Assembly (NCBI RefSeq): GCF_011516655.1
Contig: NZ_WOSV01000007.1
Coordinates: 93,639-157,638 of the forward strand
DNA from: Acetobacter thailandicus
GTDB lineage: Bacteria > Pseudomonadota > Alphaproteobacteria > Acetobacterales > Acetobacteraceae
Direction of reading: 5' to 3'
DNA length: 64,000 nt
Positions 1 to 9,146 of the stretch are shown piece by piece (positions within the stretch are counted from its first letter, which is position 1; each line of letters starts with the position of its first letter). Made by a program: the position numbers and the translations under genes. The notes under the pieces are model-generated. The model was not told the origin of the DNA. It made no database searches and saw only the letters and a list, made by a program, of their open reading frames with translations.

Positions 1-1
1 C

Positions 2-1834
2 CGTGATCAGAAAAACGGTCAGAAAACACCATTATCTGCCATGGCGCTATCCTCTGCGGCAGAGGTGCTGAGACCTGTCAGTTTTGGTATTTTAATTATC
101 ATTATTGTTTACCTGCCCATCCTGACGTTACAGGGGATCGAGGGTAAAATGTTTCGTCCTATGGCACAGACGGTCATTCTCGCTCTCCTGGCATCATTAT
201 TTTACTGCATCGTTGGGATACCCGTTATTGCCGCGATGACCATGAAAGCTGAAGGCGCACATCGTGACACACTCCTGGTCAGCCAGATGCGTCGCATTTA
301 CCTGCCTCTCCTCAACTGGTGTGAAAATCGCTCCGGGCTACTCTTTTCTCTTACGGCAGTCATTTTCTCCTGCTCAGTCTGGGTTGCCCTTCACCTTGGT
401 GGCGAGTTTATTCCCTCTCTCGACGAGGGCATGCTCACTGTTTCAGCAACACGTCTGCCGAGTATTTCATTGCCTGAAGTACTGAAAGAAGTCAGTATCG
501 AAGAACGTATTCTGCGCCGTTTTCCCGAGGTGACCAGTGTCGTGAGCTCTACAGGCACATCAGCTATCCCGACTGACCCCATGGGTCTTAATGAAACAGA
601 TAGCTTTATTTTTCTGAAACCTCCTTCGCAGTGGACAACAGCACACACGCAGGAGGGACTGGTCACAGCGATGAATAAAGCACTCAACAATGAACTGCCC
701 GGTATGGAACTTTCATGGAGTCAGCCTGTGCAAATGCGTATGGATGACCTCCTCTCAGGTGTGCGTACCCAGATTGCTGTTTCAATATACGGAGATAACC
801 TCGATACACTGGCTCATCTCGGCGACAGGACTGTCAGCATTTTAAAAGCTATTCCCGGAGCAGCTGACGTTGCTGCACAGGGAGAAGGCACTGTGCCTTT
901 TATTCATATAGACATTGATCGCCGTCAGGCAGCCCGCCTTAATGTCTCTCAGCAGGAAATACTCAATGTGGTGGAGGCCATTGGCGGCCATATCGGACGG
1001 CCTGTTACAATTAATAACGCTCTGATCAGCACACAGGTACGATATGACCCTGCCCAGGCAGGAACGCGTGAACAGATCGGTCACCTGAGAGTGCGCCGCT
1101 CTGATGGAAAAGGGGCTGTTTTTCTGTCTGAGGTTGCCAAAATTACTGTGCAGAATGGTCCGCCTCGTATCAGCAGAGACGGAATACGCCGTCGTTTAAT
1201 TGTACAGGCTAATGTACGCGGCCGCGACCTGAGTTCTTTTGTAAAAGAGGCACAAAAAGAAATCGGACAGAAGATAAAATTACCGGCAGGCTATCGTATT
1301 ACCTGGGCAGGTCAGTTTCAGAACTTACGTTCAGCCATGGCACGACTGGAAATTGTTGTTCCCATAGCTCTTATTCTCATTTTCGTGCTCCTGACTGTCG
1401 CTCTTAATTCTGCCCGGCTTGCTGGCCTTGTTTTTATTAACCTTCCCGTTGCGGCAACTGGTGGAATTTTTGCTCTGGCCATGCGCGGACTACCGTTTAG
1501 TGTATCAGCAGGCATTGGTTTTATCGCCTTATCAGGTGTTGCTGTGCTCAATGGCGTTGTGCTTATGACTGCCATCAATACGCTGCGTCGTTCTGGTTAT
1601 GCTGCTGCTCAGGCCGCATTTGAAGCCGCTAAAGACCGTTTTCGTCCGGTTATGGCAACAGCACTGGTCGCCAGCCTTGGGTTTATTCCTATGGCCATTT
1701 CAACAAGTGCCGGGGCAGAGGTCGAACGGCCATTAGCCACTGTTGTCATTGGCGGGCTGATCTCCTCAACTCTGCTGACACTGCTTGTGCTACCCTCCTT
1801 ATATGCCCGGACGATGAAAAACCGTGAACGATGA
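2..1834 (+). CDS. Heavy-metal RND efflux pump CzcA/CusA family, C-terminal part (partial)
   Basis: The reading frame is open from the first bases of the window, so the gene begins upstream and only about 610 residues are present; full CzcA/CusA proteins are about 1,040 residues. The start of the visible part carries the family segment LTLQGIEGKMFRPMA, just after a membrane helix. Further helices, a large periplasmic pore/docking domain (with GVRTQIAVSIYGDN) and the last bundle of helices ending in LVLPSLYARTM follow. Family knowledge: an inner-membrane proton antiporter that exports Cu/Ag or Zn/Co/Cd through a tripartite complex. The stop overlaps the next ATG (ATGA), tying it to the two-component system. 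Metal specificity cannot be read from this part. Confidence 0.93.
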   Translation, partial: RDQKNGQKTPLSAMALSSAAEVLRPVSFGILIIIIVYLPILTLQGIEGKMFRPMAQTVILALLASLFYCIVGIPVIAAMTMKAEGAHRDTLLVSQMRRIYLPLLNWCENRSGLLFSLTAVIFSCSVWVALHLGGEFIPSLDEGMLTVSATRLPSISLPEVLKEVSIEERILRRFPEVTSVVSSTGTSAIPTDPMGLNETDSFIFLKPPSQWTTAHTQEGLVTAMNKALNNELPGMELSWSQPVQMRMDDLLSGVRTQIAVSIYGDNLDTLAHLGDRTVSILKAIPGAADVAAQGEGTVPFIHIDIDRRQAARLNVSQQEILNVVEAIGGHIGRPVTINNALISTQVRYDPAQAGTREQIGHLRVRRSDGKGAVFLSEVAKITVQNGPPRISRDGIRRRLIVQANVRGRDLSSFVKEAQKEIGQKIKLPAGYRITWAGQFQNLRSAMARLEIVVPIALILIFVLLTVALNSARLAGLVFINLPVAATGGIFALAMRGLPFSVSAGIGFIALSGVAVLNGVVLMTAINTLRRSGYAAAQAAFEAAKDRFRPVMATALVASLGFIPMAISTSAGAEVERPLATVVIGGLISSTLLTLLVLPSLYARTMKNRER

Positions 1835-2496
1835 AAATTCTGATTATTGAAGATGAAAAAGCTCTCGGCTCTGCTGTCAGAGATCGCGTGCGCCAGGCAG
1901 GGCATACCGTAGACTGGTTTACGAACCTGAGTGATGCCCGGGCTGCACTAAAAGTCTCTTCATATGATTTTTTATTGCTTGATCTGGGGTTACCCGATGG
2001 GAACGGACTTGAACTGGTGCGCGAAATACGCCGGCAACGATCTTTACTGGCCATTCTGATTACGACAGCGAGAGACCAGATCAGTGATCGTATTTCAGGC
2101 CTTTCAGAAGGTGCTGACGATTATATTGTCAAACCTTATGATCTTGATGAACTGGTCGCCCGTATTGATGCTGTCTCAAGACGTTATACTGCTTTACCGG
2201 ATAATATTGTAACCTGTGGTAATATCATCATCGATTTATCACGACGCCAGCTTATACAAAACAAAAATACAATAGACCTCTCAGCGCGCGAATGGGCTGT
2301 TATTGAACTCCTGGCACGCAGACCTGGTGCACTGTGCAGCCGCGAACAGATTGAAGATGCTCTTTACAGCCTGAGCGATGATGTTGAGAGCAACGCGATT
2401 GAAGTTTTCATCAGCAGAATACGAAAAAAAACCAGTCCTGATCTTATTACAACCGTACGCGGCAGAGGATACAGGCTGGCAGGAATCAGCTTATGA
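1831..2496 (+). CDS. OmpR/PhoB-family response regulator, likely metal-responsive
   Basis: 221 residues, the usual OmpR-family length. The receiver domain (about 1-118) has the acidic pair E7/D8, phospho-acceptor D51 in LLLDLGLPDGNG, T79 and K101. A winged-helix DNA-binding domain follows (about 128-219), ending in TTVRGRGYRLAG. The start overlaps the stop of the RND pump gene by 4 bases and its own stop overlaps the sensor kinase start by 4, so all three are translationally coupled. Context suggests control of the adjacent efflux pump (CusR/CzcR-like). The metal sensed is unknown. Confidence 0.93.
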   Translation: MKILIIEDEKALGSAVRDRVRQAGHTVDWFTNLSDARAALKVSSYDFLLLDLGLPDGNGLELVREIRRQRSLLAILITTARDQISDRISGLSEGADDYIVKPYDLDELVARIDAVSRRYTALPDNIVTCGNIIIDLSRRQLIQNKNTIDLSAREWAVIELLARRPGALCSREQIEDALYSLSDDVESNAIEVFISRIRKKTSPDLITTVRGRGYRLAGISL

Positions 2497-3833
2497 AACA
2501 ATGGAGCCTGGCATCACGCATTGTATCCGGGACACTCATGGTCGTGCTGGGCACCCTGGTTGTTCTGAGTATTCTTATTGCAGCTTTCACCCGTTTTGAA
2601 GTGACGGAGCGCCTTGACAACTCTTTGCAGGAAGTTGCCGAACGCCTTGAGTTTGTTGTCGGTAAACTTGATGAAAGCGGAAAAAATACTTCCATACCAG
2701 GCGGACGCATTGCCTATCTGTCAGGTGTCAACAGACGCACACTGGCATATCAGATTGCCGGAACAGACGGACATCTGGAAGTCAGGTCACAAAATGCACC
2801 ACCAAAGCTATTTATACCTGATCTCAAAACTGGTTTTTACAATGCTCCCTCATTTCGGGTCTATGTTGTGCCCTCAGCCTCAGGGCACCATTATATTCTC
2901 GTAGGAGAGCCTGACTTTCACAGAAACGAAGCTGTAAGACGGGCTGTTCTTATTTCAATTTTACCAATGATTATCTTTTTTCCGGCAATATGGATTTTGG
3001 TACGGTGGCACGTGCGACATGCAATGCGCCCTCTGACATGCTTACAGCAGGAAATAAGAAGTCGCGGAGGCTCTAATCTGGAACCGGTGCCGCCGCTTGA
3101 TTTACCAGAAGAACTTGTGACTATTCATACAGCTGTTAATCTTTTACTCGAACGCCTTAAAATGGCTCTGTCCACCGAAAGAGCTTTCGCTGCCAATGCA
3201 GCTCATGAGCTAAGGAATCCTGTCGCAGCGTTGCTGGCACAGGTTCAGCTGCTAAAAGCAAAGCTCGCTGCATCAGACCATGAAGAACAAGCCAGAACAA
3301 TTATGCAGCAGACCCGGCGTATCGGAAGAACAATGGAGAAACTGCTTCAGCTTTCAAGGGCAACATCAGGTATTGCTCTGAGTGGGGAGAGTTTTGATCT
3401 GATTCCAGTTATTCAGTTTTTAGCAGAAGAGCTTGAGCGTGAGAATCACTGTATTATAAAAATTTCAGGTGTTAACAGCTTACTCCTTACAGGAGATATG
3501 GATATTGCTGGCATTTTGTTTCGTAACCTTCTTGAAAATGCTGTTCTTCATGGATCATCCGGACAAGCTGTCAAAGTAAAAATTACTGAGGACCAGTGTG
3601 TTATGATTACCAATGACTGTGTTTCACTCTCTCCTGAGAATCTGAAAGATCTGGAAAAACCATTTATCAGAGGTCAGACAAATGCAGACGGGAGCGGCCT
3701 GGGACTTGCCATTGCACGGCAAATAACTGAGCAGCTTGGAGCTGAGATGAGTGTCACCTCACCGATCCCTGAGCAAACAAGAGGTGTTATGGTTAGTATA
3801 AAATTTCAGTCATCTAAAAAAAATAAAAAATGA
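2493..3833 (+). CDS. Sensor histidine kinase, partner of the preceding regulator
   Basis: 446 residues. Two membrane helices (about 10-32 and 150-171) bracket a periplasmic sensor region of about 115 residues. After a HAMP-like segment comes the H-box AANAAHELRNP with H238, then an N-box around NLLENAV and the G-box GSGLGLAIARQ. This is the QseC/CusS-like architecture. It autophosphorylates on H238 and passes the phosphate to D51 of the co-encoded regulator (family knowledge). The gene ends in a lysine-rich AT stretch and is convergent with the next gene. Confidence 0.92.
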   Translation: MKQWSLASRIVSGTLMVVLGTLVVLSILIAAFTRFEVTERLDNSLQEVAERLEFVVGKLDESGKNTSIPGGRIAYLSGVNRRTLAYQIAGTDGHLEVRSQNAPPKLFIPDLKTGFYNAPSFRVYVVPSASGHHYILVGEPDFHRNEAVRRAVLISILPMIIFFPAIWILVRWHVRHAMRPLTCLQQEIRSRGGSNLEPVPPLDLPEELVTIHTAVNLLLERLKMALSTERAFAANAAHELRNPVAALLAQVQLLKAKLAASDHEEQARTIMQQTRRIGRTMEKLLQLSRATSGIALSGESFDLIPVIQFLAEELERENHCIIKISGVNSLLLTGDMDIAGILFRNLLENAVLHGSSGQAVKVKITEDQCVMITNDCVSLSPENLKDLEKPFIRGQTNADGSGLGLAIARQITEQLGAEMSVTSPIPEQTRGVMVSIKFQSSKKNKK

Positions 3834-3854
3834 TAAAAGTTTTTACATACCTCA

Positions 3855-4817
3855 TCATTTCTTAGATTTGTTTTTTTGCTGAGAATCTCGGATACGCCCC
3901 ATAATATACGCACCGGCTGTCACAGGCTCATAGCAGGATGCCTGCCCCTCAGGCAAACCAAGATCCCGGGGATTAATAACAGCATCAAAGTCAGGATCAT
4001 AAAAAGTCGCAATAGAAAAGCGTTCTTTACCTGATTTATTTAAAACACGGTGCATATTAGAACGGTAACGATTATTAGACCACCGGCATAATAAATCACC
4101 AATGTTAATCACAAGAGTGCCGGGCACAGGTGCTGCCGGAACCCATTCATTCTGAAGATTCTGCACCTCGAGGCCGCCAGTATCATCCTGCCATAATAAG
4201 GTAATACAACCATAATCTGTATGAGGGGCAACACCGTAGGTAATGCTTGTTGTGTCAGCGGGCATTTGAGCCGGCGGGTACCATATGGTCTGTGTTCTCT
4301 GCAACGGATAATGATATTTTTTTTCAAAAAAATTACTGTCAAGATTGAGAGAGTTTGCAACAGCCTTTAGCAGTAACTGCCCACACTGAGCCGCAGCCTG
4401 ATAATAATTTAAAAAAGCCTGCCTGAATGCCGGCCGTCCTTCAGGCCATACATTAGGCCCCTGTAAATCGTTCTGCGGCGGGCTTTCCATTCCATCCGGC
4501 GGAAACTCAGGACCGATCTGAAAAAATTCTTTATAGTCAGGACGTTCGGCACCATACATAATCGTACGGTTAAGCGCATTAAACCCACGCACTGCCTGTT
4601 TTGGGCGATACTGATCTTTTTCTGAAAGAGGAAGATGAAAAAAATCAAGAGATTCCCGGCGCAAATTTTCAATATATGCATCAGGAATACCGTGATTTTT
4701 TACATAACAGAAACCAGAGGTAATAAAAGCATGATGAATTTGCTTCCCCGCAAGAGCAATGTCACCTGCACGAGCAGGAGCAAGATCAATAACGGGTATA
4801 AAACTATTTTCAGTCAT
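3855..4817 (-). CDS. Isopenicillin N synthase-like 2-oxoglutarate/Fe(II) oxygenase
   Basis: 320 residues. The N-terminal DIOX_N segment (IPVIDLAPARAGD, then GFCYVKNHGIP) is followed by the Fe(II) triad H199-x-D201 and H256, and the 2-oxoglutarate contact R266-x-S268 in RFSIATFYDPD. Members hydroxylate, desaturate or demethylate small molecules, coupled to 2-oxoglutarate decarboxylation. It is last in a minus-strand run hisC-like, FAD dehydrogenase, hutD, this gene (29 bp after hutD), so a role in modifying a histidine-related compound is inferred. The substrate is not predictable from sequence. Confidence 0.88.
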   Translation of the reverse strand: MTENSFIPVIDLAPARAGDIALAGKQIHHAFITSGFCYVKNHGIPDAYIENLRRESLDFFHLPLSEKDQYRPKQAVRGFNALNRTIMYGAERPDYKEFFQIGPEFPPDGMESPPQNDLQGPNVWPEGRPAFRQAFLNYYQAAAQCGQLLLKAVANSLNLDSNFFEKKYHYPLQRTQTIWYPPAQMPADTTSITYGVAPHTDYGCITLLWQDDTGGLEVQNLQNEWVPAAPVPGTLVINIGDLLCRWSNNRYRSNMHRVLNKSGKERFSIATFYDPDFDAVINPRDLGLPEGQASCYEPVTAGAYIMGRIRDSQQKNKSKK

Positions 4818-4846
4818 TACGTTATTCCCTCCTCTTTGTGAAAAAA

Positions 4847-5437
4847 TTATAAAATTATCCTGAATAAGCTACTTTCTTTCTCTTGTGGTATCAGGATATT
4901 TTCAGAATTATCTGATACAACACAGCTCCAGACTTCACCCGGAAGAAGTCTCATATCTGATGAATCATTACGTAACAAAACCCATCGTCCGACAGATGGA
5001 AAAATAAATACTCTCTGCGTTCCTTTATTTTTTCCTGAAAAAGAAAATTGTTTGTCAAAAAAAGAAAAATCTATTTTTTTAACCTTATCTTTCTCATCTT
5101 TAATCATCAGGTTTAAAGCCTGGACACCTCCGGCTGAGCATGCAGACAAAACATCCTCATCTCCGGAAAATTTAATGGGACTATTCTTATTTTTTATCAG
5201 GTGAAACCACGATTTATCTTTTGCAGACAACGCAACCTCACCCTGGCTCAGTATAGCAAAATAACGCCACCAGCCCGGGAAACGCGAAAAAGGTGCATCA
5301 TTCAAAATATCAGCCACACTCAAACGCCACTGCAATCCGGCCCCAGAGGTTGTCTCCTCTGCAATAAGACGCGTGACACCCTGACCATTACGCCAGGGCT
5401 GCGCCCTGATTTCAGATAAACACTGGCGTCGCCACAT
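4847..5437 (-). CDS. hutD: HutD/Ves-family protein
   Basis: 196 residues with the HutD family N-terminus (PWRNGQGVTRLIAEE), WRLSVADILNDAPFSRFPGWWR and a cupin-like beta-rich body ending ALNLMIKDE. HutD proteins occur in histidine utilisation loci. They are proposed, not proven, to moderate the pathway by binding an intermediate such as formylglutamate or urocanate. The start codon overlaps the stop of the upstream dehydrogenase by one base (TGATG), showing translational coupling. It lies about 10 kb from the core hut genes, which supports assigning this left arm to the same regulon. The C-terminal third is lysine-rich and poorly conserved. Confidence 0.8.
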   Translation of the reverse strand: MWRRQCLSEIRAQPWRNGQGVTRLIAEETTSGAGLQWRLSVADILNDAPFSRFPGWWRYFAILSQGEVALSAKDKSWFHLIKNKNSPIKFSGDEDVLSACSAGGVQALNLMIKDEKDKVKKIDFSFFDKQFSFSGKNKGTQRVFIFPSVGRWVLLRNDSSDMRLLPGEVWSCVVSDNSENILIPQEKESSLFRIIL

Positions 5438-6822
5438 CAGCCGGCAACTTCAGGCAGCATTTTACCTGGGTTTAAAATATTATTGGGGTCAAAAGATTTT
5501 TTCATCATACGCATAACATCCAGGGCAACTGAACCATGCTCGCGTTCCATAAATTCCTTTTTACCAAAGCCGATCCCGTGCTCGCCGCTACATGCCCCGC
5601 CCAGAGAAAGCGCACGTCCGACAATTTTACGATCAAGCTCAAGCGCACGCTCCAATCCGTCAGGCTCAGGCGGCACAAGAATAACCGTATGGAAATTACC
5701 ATCACCCACATGCCCGACAATAGGGGCAAGCAGGCCTGACTCCTCAATATCGCGCTTACTGCCAGTAATCAGCTCAGTCAAAGCCGAGACCGGCACAACG
5801 GCATCAGTCGCCAGCCCCCGGTGATTAGGGCGGTAAGCAAGACAGGCCCAGAAAGCATTATGCCGGGCTTTCCATAATTCATTACGGTTTTCGGGGTTAT
5901 TACTCCACAAAAAGCCTTTACCATTATGGTCATCGACAACACTCTCCATTGTCTCAACCTGCTCTTTCACAGCAGCAGGCGCACCATGGAACTCGAAAAA
6001 CATCGTCGGGAGGACATCATATCCCTCCATTTTAGAGTAACGAATGCATGCATCCATCTGCACTTCATCCATTAATTCCATACGACCAACAGGCAGGCCG
6101 AGCTGCATGGTTGTTACAGCAACATTGACAGCATCTTCCAGTTTTTCAAACTGACACACGGCTGTCGCTACAGCCTCTGGCTGACCATGTAAGCGCAGCT
6201 GCACCTCAGTAATAATGCCTAATGTCCCCTCCGAACCTACAAAAAGACGTGTCAGATCATATCCGGTGGCAGATTTACGCACCCTGCCACCTGTACGCAT
6301 CACACGGCCATCTGCCAGAACAACGGTCAGACCAAGGGTATTTTCACGCATTGTGCCATAACGCACAGCAGCTGTGCCTGAGGCACGGGTGGCACACATC
6401 CCCCCCAGCGTAGATTCTCCACCCGGATCAACCGGAAAAAACAACCCGCTGTCACGCAAATAAGCATTAAGAGCATGACGCGTAACCCCTGCCTCAACAC
6501 GGCAGTCCATATCCTCAGCATTCACTTCAAGGATACGGGTCATACGGGAAAGATCGAGACTAATACCCGTCTCTGAAGGGGTAACATGCCCTTCAAGTGA
6601 AGTGCCCCCGCCAAAAGCCACAACCGGCACAGAATGCTCGTTGCAGGCTTTAAGAACAGCTGAAACTTCTTCAGTACTTTCGGCAAAAATAACCGCACCA
6701 GGCAGACATCCCTCCTGCCAGCCCTCGCCATGAGCATGATGCTCACGCACAGCTTCTCCGCGAGAAATACGATCACCGAAAATTTCAGCTAATTCTGTCA
6801 GAACATGTTCAAGGGCAGACAT
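5437..6822 (-). CDS. FAD-linked D-lactate/2-hydroxyacid dehydrogenase (GlcD/DLD family)
   Basis: 461 residues. The PCMH-type FAD-binding domain (about 38-215) has PVVAFGGGTSLEGH and FPVDPGGESTLGGM. The FAD-oxidase C-terminal domain has GHVGDGNFH and GEHGIGFGKKEFM. The family oxidises D-2-hydroxyacids to 2-oxoacids and passes electrons to cytochrome c or quinone (EC 1.1.2.4 type). It sits 40 bp after the hisC-like aminotransferase and overlaps hutD. Neighbours suggest the substrate could be D-imidazolelactate, giving imidazolepyruvate for the aminotransferase; this is inference, and D-lactate remains the default. Confidence 0.9.
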   Translation of the reverse strand: MSALEHVLTELAEIFGDRISRGEAVREHHAHGEGWQEGCLPGAVIFAESTEEVSAVLKACNEHSVPVVAFGGGTSLEGHVTPSETGISLDLSRMTRILEVNAEDMDCRVEAGVTRHALNAYLRDSGLFFPVDPGGESTLGGMCATRASGTAAVRYGTMRENTLGLTVVLADGRVMRTGGRVRKSATGYDLTRLFVGSEGTLGIITEVQLRLHGQPEAVATAVCQFEKLEDAVNVAVTTMQLGLPVGRMELMDEVQMDACIRYSKMEGYDVLPTMFFEFHGAPAAVKEQVETMESVVDDHNGKGFLWSNNPENRNELWKARHNAFWACLAYRPNHRGLATDAVVPVSALTELITGSKRDIEESGLLAPIVGHVGDGNFHTVILVPPEPDGLERALELDRKIVGRALSLGGACSGEHGIGFGKKEFMEREHGSVALDVMRMMKKSFDPNNILNPGKMLPEVAG

Positions 6823-6862
6823 AATAAACTTTCCACAACAAAGCGATGGCGAATCTGCTGTC

Positions 6863-7996
6863 TTACAAACTCAGATCAGCGAGAGCGTGAAGAACTGTAT
6901 CATTTTCCTCGGGCAGGCCAATACTGATACGCACCCAGTTTTCAAAACCAGGCTCTTTCCACGGCTTAATAATAATGCCTCGTTCAAGTAACGCATCTGC
7001 AAGCTGAGCTGCACCCTGCGTCGTGCGGACAAATACAAAATTGGTCCAGGCAGGAGCAACAAAAAAACCAAGCTCTCTGAGGGCCTTCGCCATGCGTTCT
7101 CTTTCGGCAATCCCTTTTCGGATACAGTCTTTCATATATGCGACATCTGCAAGCGCCGCACTGGCCGCAATCTGGGCCGGCATATTTGTGTTAAACGGAT
7201 CGCGCACAGTATCAAGCACTGAAGCAACTTCCTCTGACGAGGTCAGGGCATAGCCAATACGTAAGGCTGCCAGCCCATACGCTTTAGAAAAAGTACGCAG
7301 GATAATCCAGGGGCGCCCCTGCTTCTCGAGTAATGCACGCGCATCAGGATAGTTCGGGTCTTCCTCTGCATATTCCCGATAAGCTTCGTCAACGACAATG
7401 AGGGCATCCTGCGGACAGGCCTCGATCAGCTCAGAGAGATCTGCTCCGGTCATCATACAGCCTACCGGATTAGAGGGGTTTGAAAACATTAAAATTTTCA
7501 AAGGTTTCTTTACCGCAGCCAGTAAGGCAGCCTGATCAAAAGTCGCTTCTGCAGTGACCGGAACAGCATCGACCTCAGCCCCCATCATACGGGGATAAAT
7601 TTCATGCAGACCAAAAGCTGGCCTGACCGTTACCACACGATCACCTGACGAAAGATATGCCTCAGCAATCAGGCGGATAATCTGCTCTGAGCCATTCCCG
7701 ACCAGAACACGCTCCACCTCTGTCATATGCGCCCGCGCAATATCATGACGCAGCAAAGCGGCACCCGCATCAGGATAACGCCCCAGCCGGTCTGCCAGAC
7801 CTGCCCACCCGGCTTTAACCTGCGGTGAAGGGCCATAAGGATTCTCATTACTTCCCAGCTTAACAATCGTTGTAAGATTATAACGCCTGCGGACCTCATC
7901 TTCTGAAAGACCAGCATTATAACGGGGCAACATCGAGACTTCAGCCCGGCACAATGCCTTATGACCTGAAAATGAGAGTGCTACAGAATCCGACAT
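6863..7996 (-). CDS. Histidinol-phosphate aminotransferase-like PLP enzyme (HisC family)
   Basis: 377 residues, class I/II aminotransferase. Visible are KLGSNENPYGPS (HisC signature), SNPSNPVG, VVDEAYREYA and the PLP lysine K238 in RTFSKAYGLAALRIGYA. The start has AGGAGG 10 bases upstream. No other his biosynthetic gene is present. It heads a run with a 2-hydroxyacid dehydrogenase, HutD and an oxygenase, and a HutC-like box (8037-8046) lies upstream. Many HisC homologues also transaminate aromatic amino acids. A catabolic or interconverting role (histidine with imidazolepyruvate) is inferred; ordinary histidine biosynthesis is the alternative. Confidence 0.85.
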   Translation of the reverse strand: MSDSVALSFSGHKALCRAEVSMLPRYNAGLSEDEVRRRYNLTTIVKLGSNENPYGPSPQVKAGWAGLADRLGRYPDAGAALLRHDIARAHMTEVERVLVGNGSEQIIRLIAEAYLSSGDRVVTVRPAFGLHEIYPRMMGAEVDAVPVTAEATFDQAALLAAVKKPLKILMFSNPSNPVGCMMTGADLSELIEACPQDALIVVDEAYREYAEEDPNYPDARALLEKQGRPWIILRTFSKAYGLAALRIGYALTSSEEVASVLDTVRDPFNTNMPAQIAASAALADVAYMKDCIRKGIAERERMAKALRELGFFVAPAWTNFVFVRTTQGAAQLADALLERGIIIKPWKEPGFENWVRISIGLPEENDTVLHALADLSL

Positions 7997-8036
7997 CCCG
8001 AAGAAACCTCCTGCCTTAAGCGGTATTCGTCATTAA

Positions 8037-8046
8037 TGTATAGACA
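8037..8046. promoter_or_regulatory. Candidate HutC operator upstream of the hisC-like run
   Basis: TGTATAGACA matches the HutC core TGTA-N2-TACA at 7 of 8 fixed positions. It lies about 40 bases upstream of the minus-strand hisC-like start codon, where a promoter is expected, although no convincing -35/-10 pair fits around it. The 309-bp gap is shared with the divergent phyH arm. Confidence 0.45.
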
Positions 8047-8245
8047 TTTAAAACCTGTAAAGAGAGAAATGTATAAGATTTGTTCCCTGCGCATATTTTA
8101 CACTCATCGGGACAGGAGAAGCCTGAAGGAAAAGCCCGGAAACACTGTGTTTTTCTTAATAAATTTGAAAATATGTTAATATTTAATAATATTTTCACTC
8201 ATTTCATCTCAGGGCATACAAAAATTCTACGCCTGTTTTTTCTTC

Positions 8246-8275
8246 TTGACCGATCGTGTACATACAACATATTGT
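8246..8275 (+). promoter_or_regulatory. Promoter with embedded HutC operator, phyH-ABC-NCS1 operon
   Basis: -35 TTGACC (8246-8251), 18-base spacer, -10 TATTGT (8270-8275). Inside the spacer, TGTACATACA (8257-8266) matches TGTA-N2-TACA perfectly and begins 11 bases after the first base of the -35. The hutI promoter has the same spacing and the same operator offset. Binding here would block RNA polymerase. Confidence 0.65.
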
Positions 8276-8305
8276 TTTGATATCGGAACATGAGGAAAAC
8301 CGCTT

Positions 8306-9124
8306 ATGGCCCTTCCTGCTCATCAGATCATGTTGGACGACGCAACCATTTCAGCATTTCAGACTGAAGGCGTAGCCGTTGTTCGCGGCGCCTTCTCAGA
8401 CTGGACAGAACTTCTGCGCGATGGCATGGCAGCCACCATGGCAGCTCCCAGCCCGCTCGAACGCTCTTACCAGCCTGAAGGCTCTGCTCCGTTTTTTCAG
8501 GATCTGTGCAACTGGCAGCGTATCCCACAATTCAGAAAATTCATCGAAAACTCACCCGTTGCAGGTATAGCCGCCCAGCTGATGCAGGCGCGTGAGGTAC
8601 GCTTTTTTCATGACCACGAACTGGTCAAAGAACCTGGCACAACATTAGTAACCCCATGGCACCAGGATAGTCCGTATTACTGCGTGACGGGAGAGAAAAC
8701 ACTCAGTTTGTGGATACCTCTTGATCCTGTCTCAAAGGATCAGTGCCTGGAGTGTGTGGCTGGCTCACATAAGGAGGGTATAATTCACCGCCCCCGGCGT
8801 TTTGACGGATCGAAACTGTATAAAGACGATTCTCTGCCAGAAATGCCCGACATTAATGCAAACCGTGATGCATATACTATCCGCAGCTGGGACCTTGCCC
8901 CGGGGGATGCCATCGCTTTTGATTTTCGTATAATCCACGGTGCGCCGGCCACAACCGGCACAACGCAAAGACGACGTGTGTTTTCTGCCCGCTGGGTAGG
9001 AGAAAATGCCCGTTTTGCTGACAGAGGCGGCAAAGGCTCCCCCCCCTTCCCGCACCTTACACTCAAAGACGGAGACCCGCTGGAAGGACCCGACTTCCCC
9101 CTGCTGTATAAAGCAACAGCCTGA
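8306..9124 (+). CDS. Phytanoyl-CoA dioxygenase (PhyH)-family 2-oxoglutarate/Fe(II) oxygenase
   Basis: 272 residues. The Fe(II) triad is H119-x-D121 (in TPWHQDSPYY) and H211 (FDFRIIHGAP), and the arginines of RRRVFSARW are placed to bind 2-oxoglutarate. The family hydroxylates free amino acids, betaines, acyl-CoAs and other small acids. It is first in an operon with an amino-acid ABC transporter and an NCS1 permease behind a promoter carrying a perfect HutC-type operator. This suggests that it processes an imported histidine-like compound. GAGG lies 10 bases before the chosen ATG. It is the second 2-oxoglutarate oxygenase of this locus, of a different subfamily from the one at 3855-4817. Confidence 0.88.
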   Translation: MALPAHQIMLDDATISAFQTEGVAVVRGAFSDWTELLRDGMAATMAAPSPLERSYQPEGSAPFFQDLCNWQRIPQFRKFIENSPVAGIAAQLMQAREVRFFHDHELVKEPGTTLVTPWHQDSPYYCVTGEKTLSLWIPLDPVSKDQCLECVAGSHKEGIIHRPRRFDGSKLYKDDSLPEMPDINANRDAYTIRSWDLAPGDAIAFDFRIIHGAPATTGTTQRRRVFSARWVGENARFADRGGKGSPPFPHLTLKDGDPLEGPDFPLLYKATA

Positions 9125-9146
9125 ACAGAAATGTGGAGAAGGTGGC

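Noticed and set aside
3826..3866. Weak hairpin AAATGAT/ATCATTT between the sensor kinase and the oxygenase gene
   Set aside because: Long AT-rich loop, short stem and no U-tract in the right place; it also runs into the end of the oxygenase gene.
6863..7996. Histidine biosynthesis operon headed by hisC
   Set aside because: No other his gene is nearby; the neighbours are catabolic-type dehydrogenase, HutD and oxygenase genes, so hisC was used only as a family label.
8016..8198. Small open frame of about 60 codons in the divergent hisC/phyH gap
   Set aside because: No ribosome site or recognisable sequence; it overlaps the HutC-like site at 8037-8046 and AT-rich promoter DNA.
9006..9146. N-terminal extension of the ABC binding protein
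   Set aside because: It lies within the PhyH gene in another frame; the signal peptide starts only after 9147, which has a good ribosome site.
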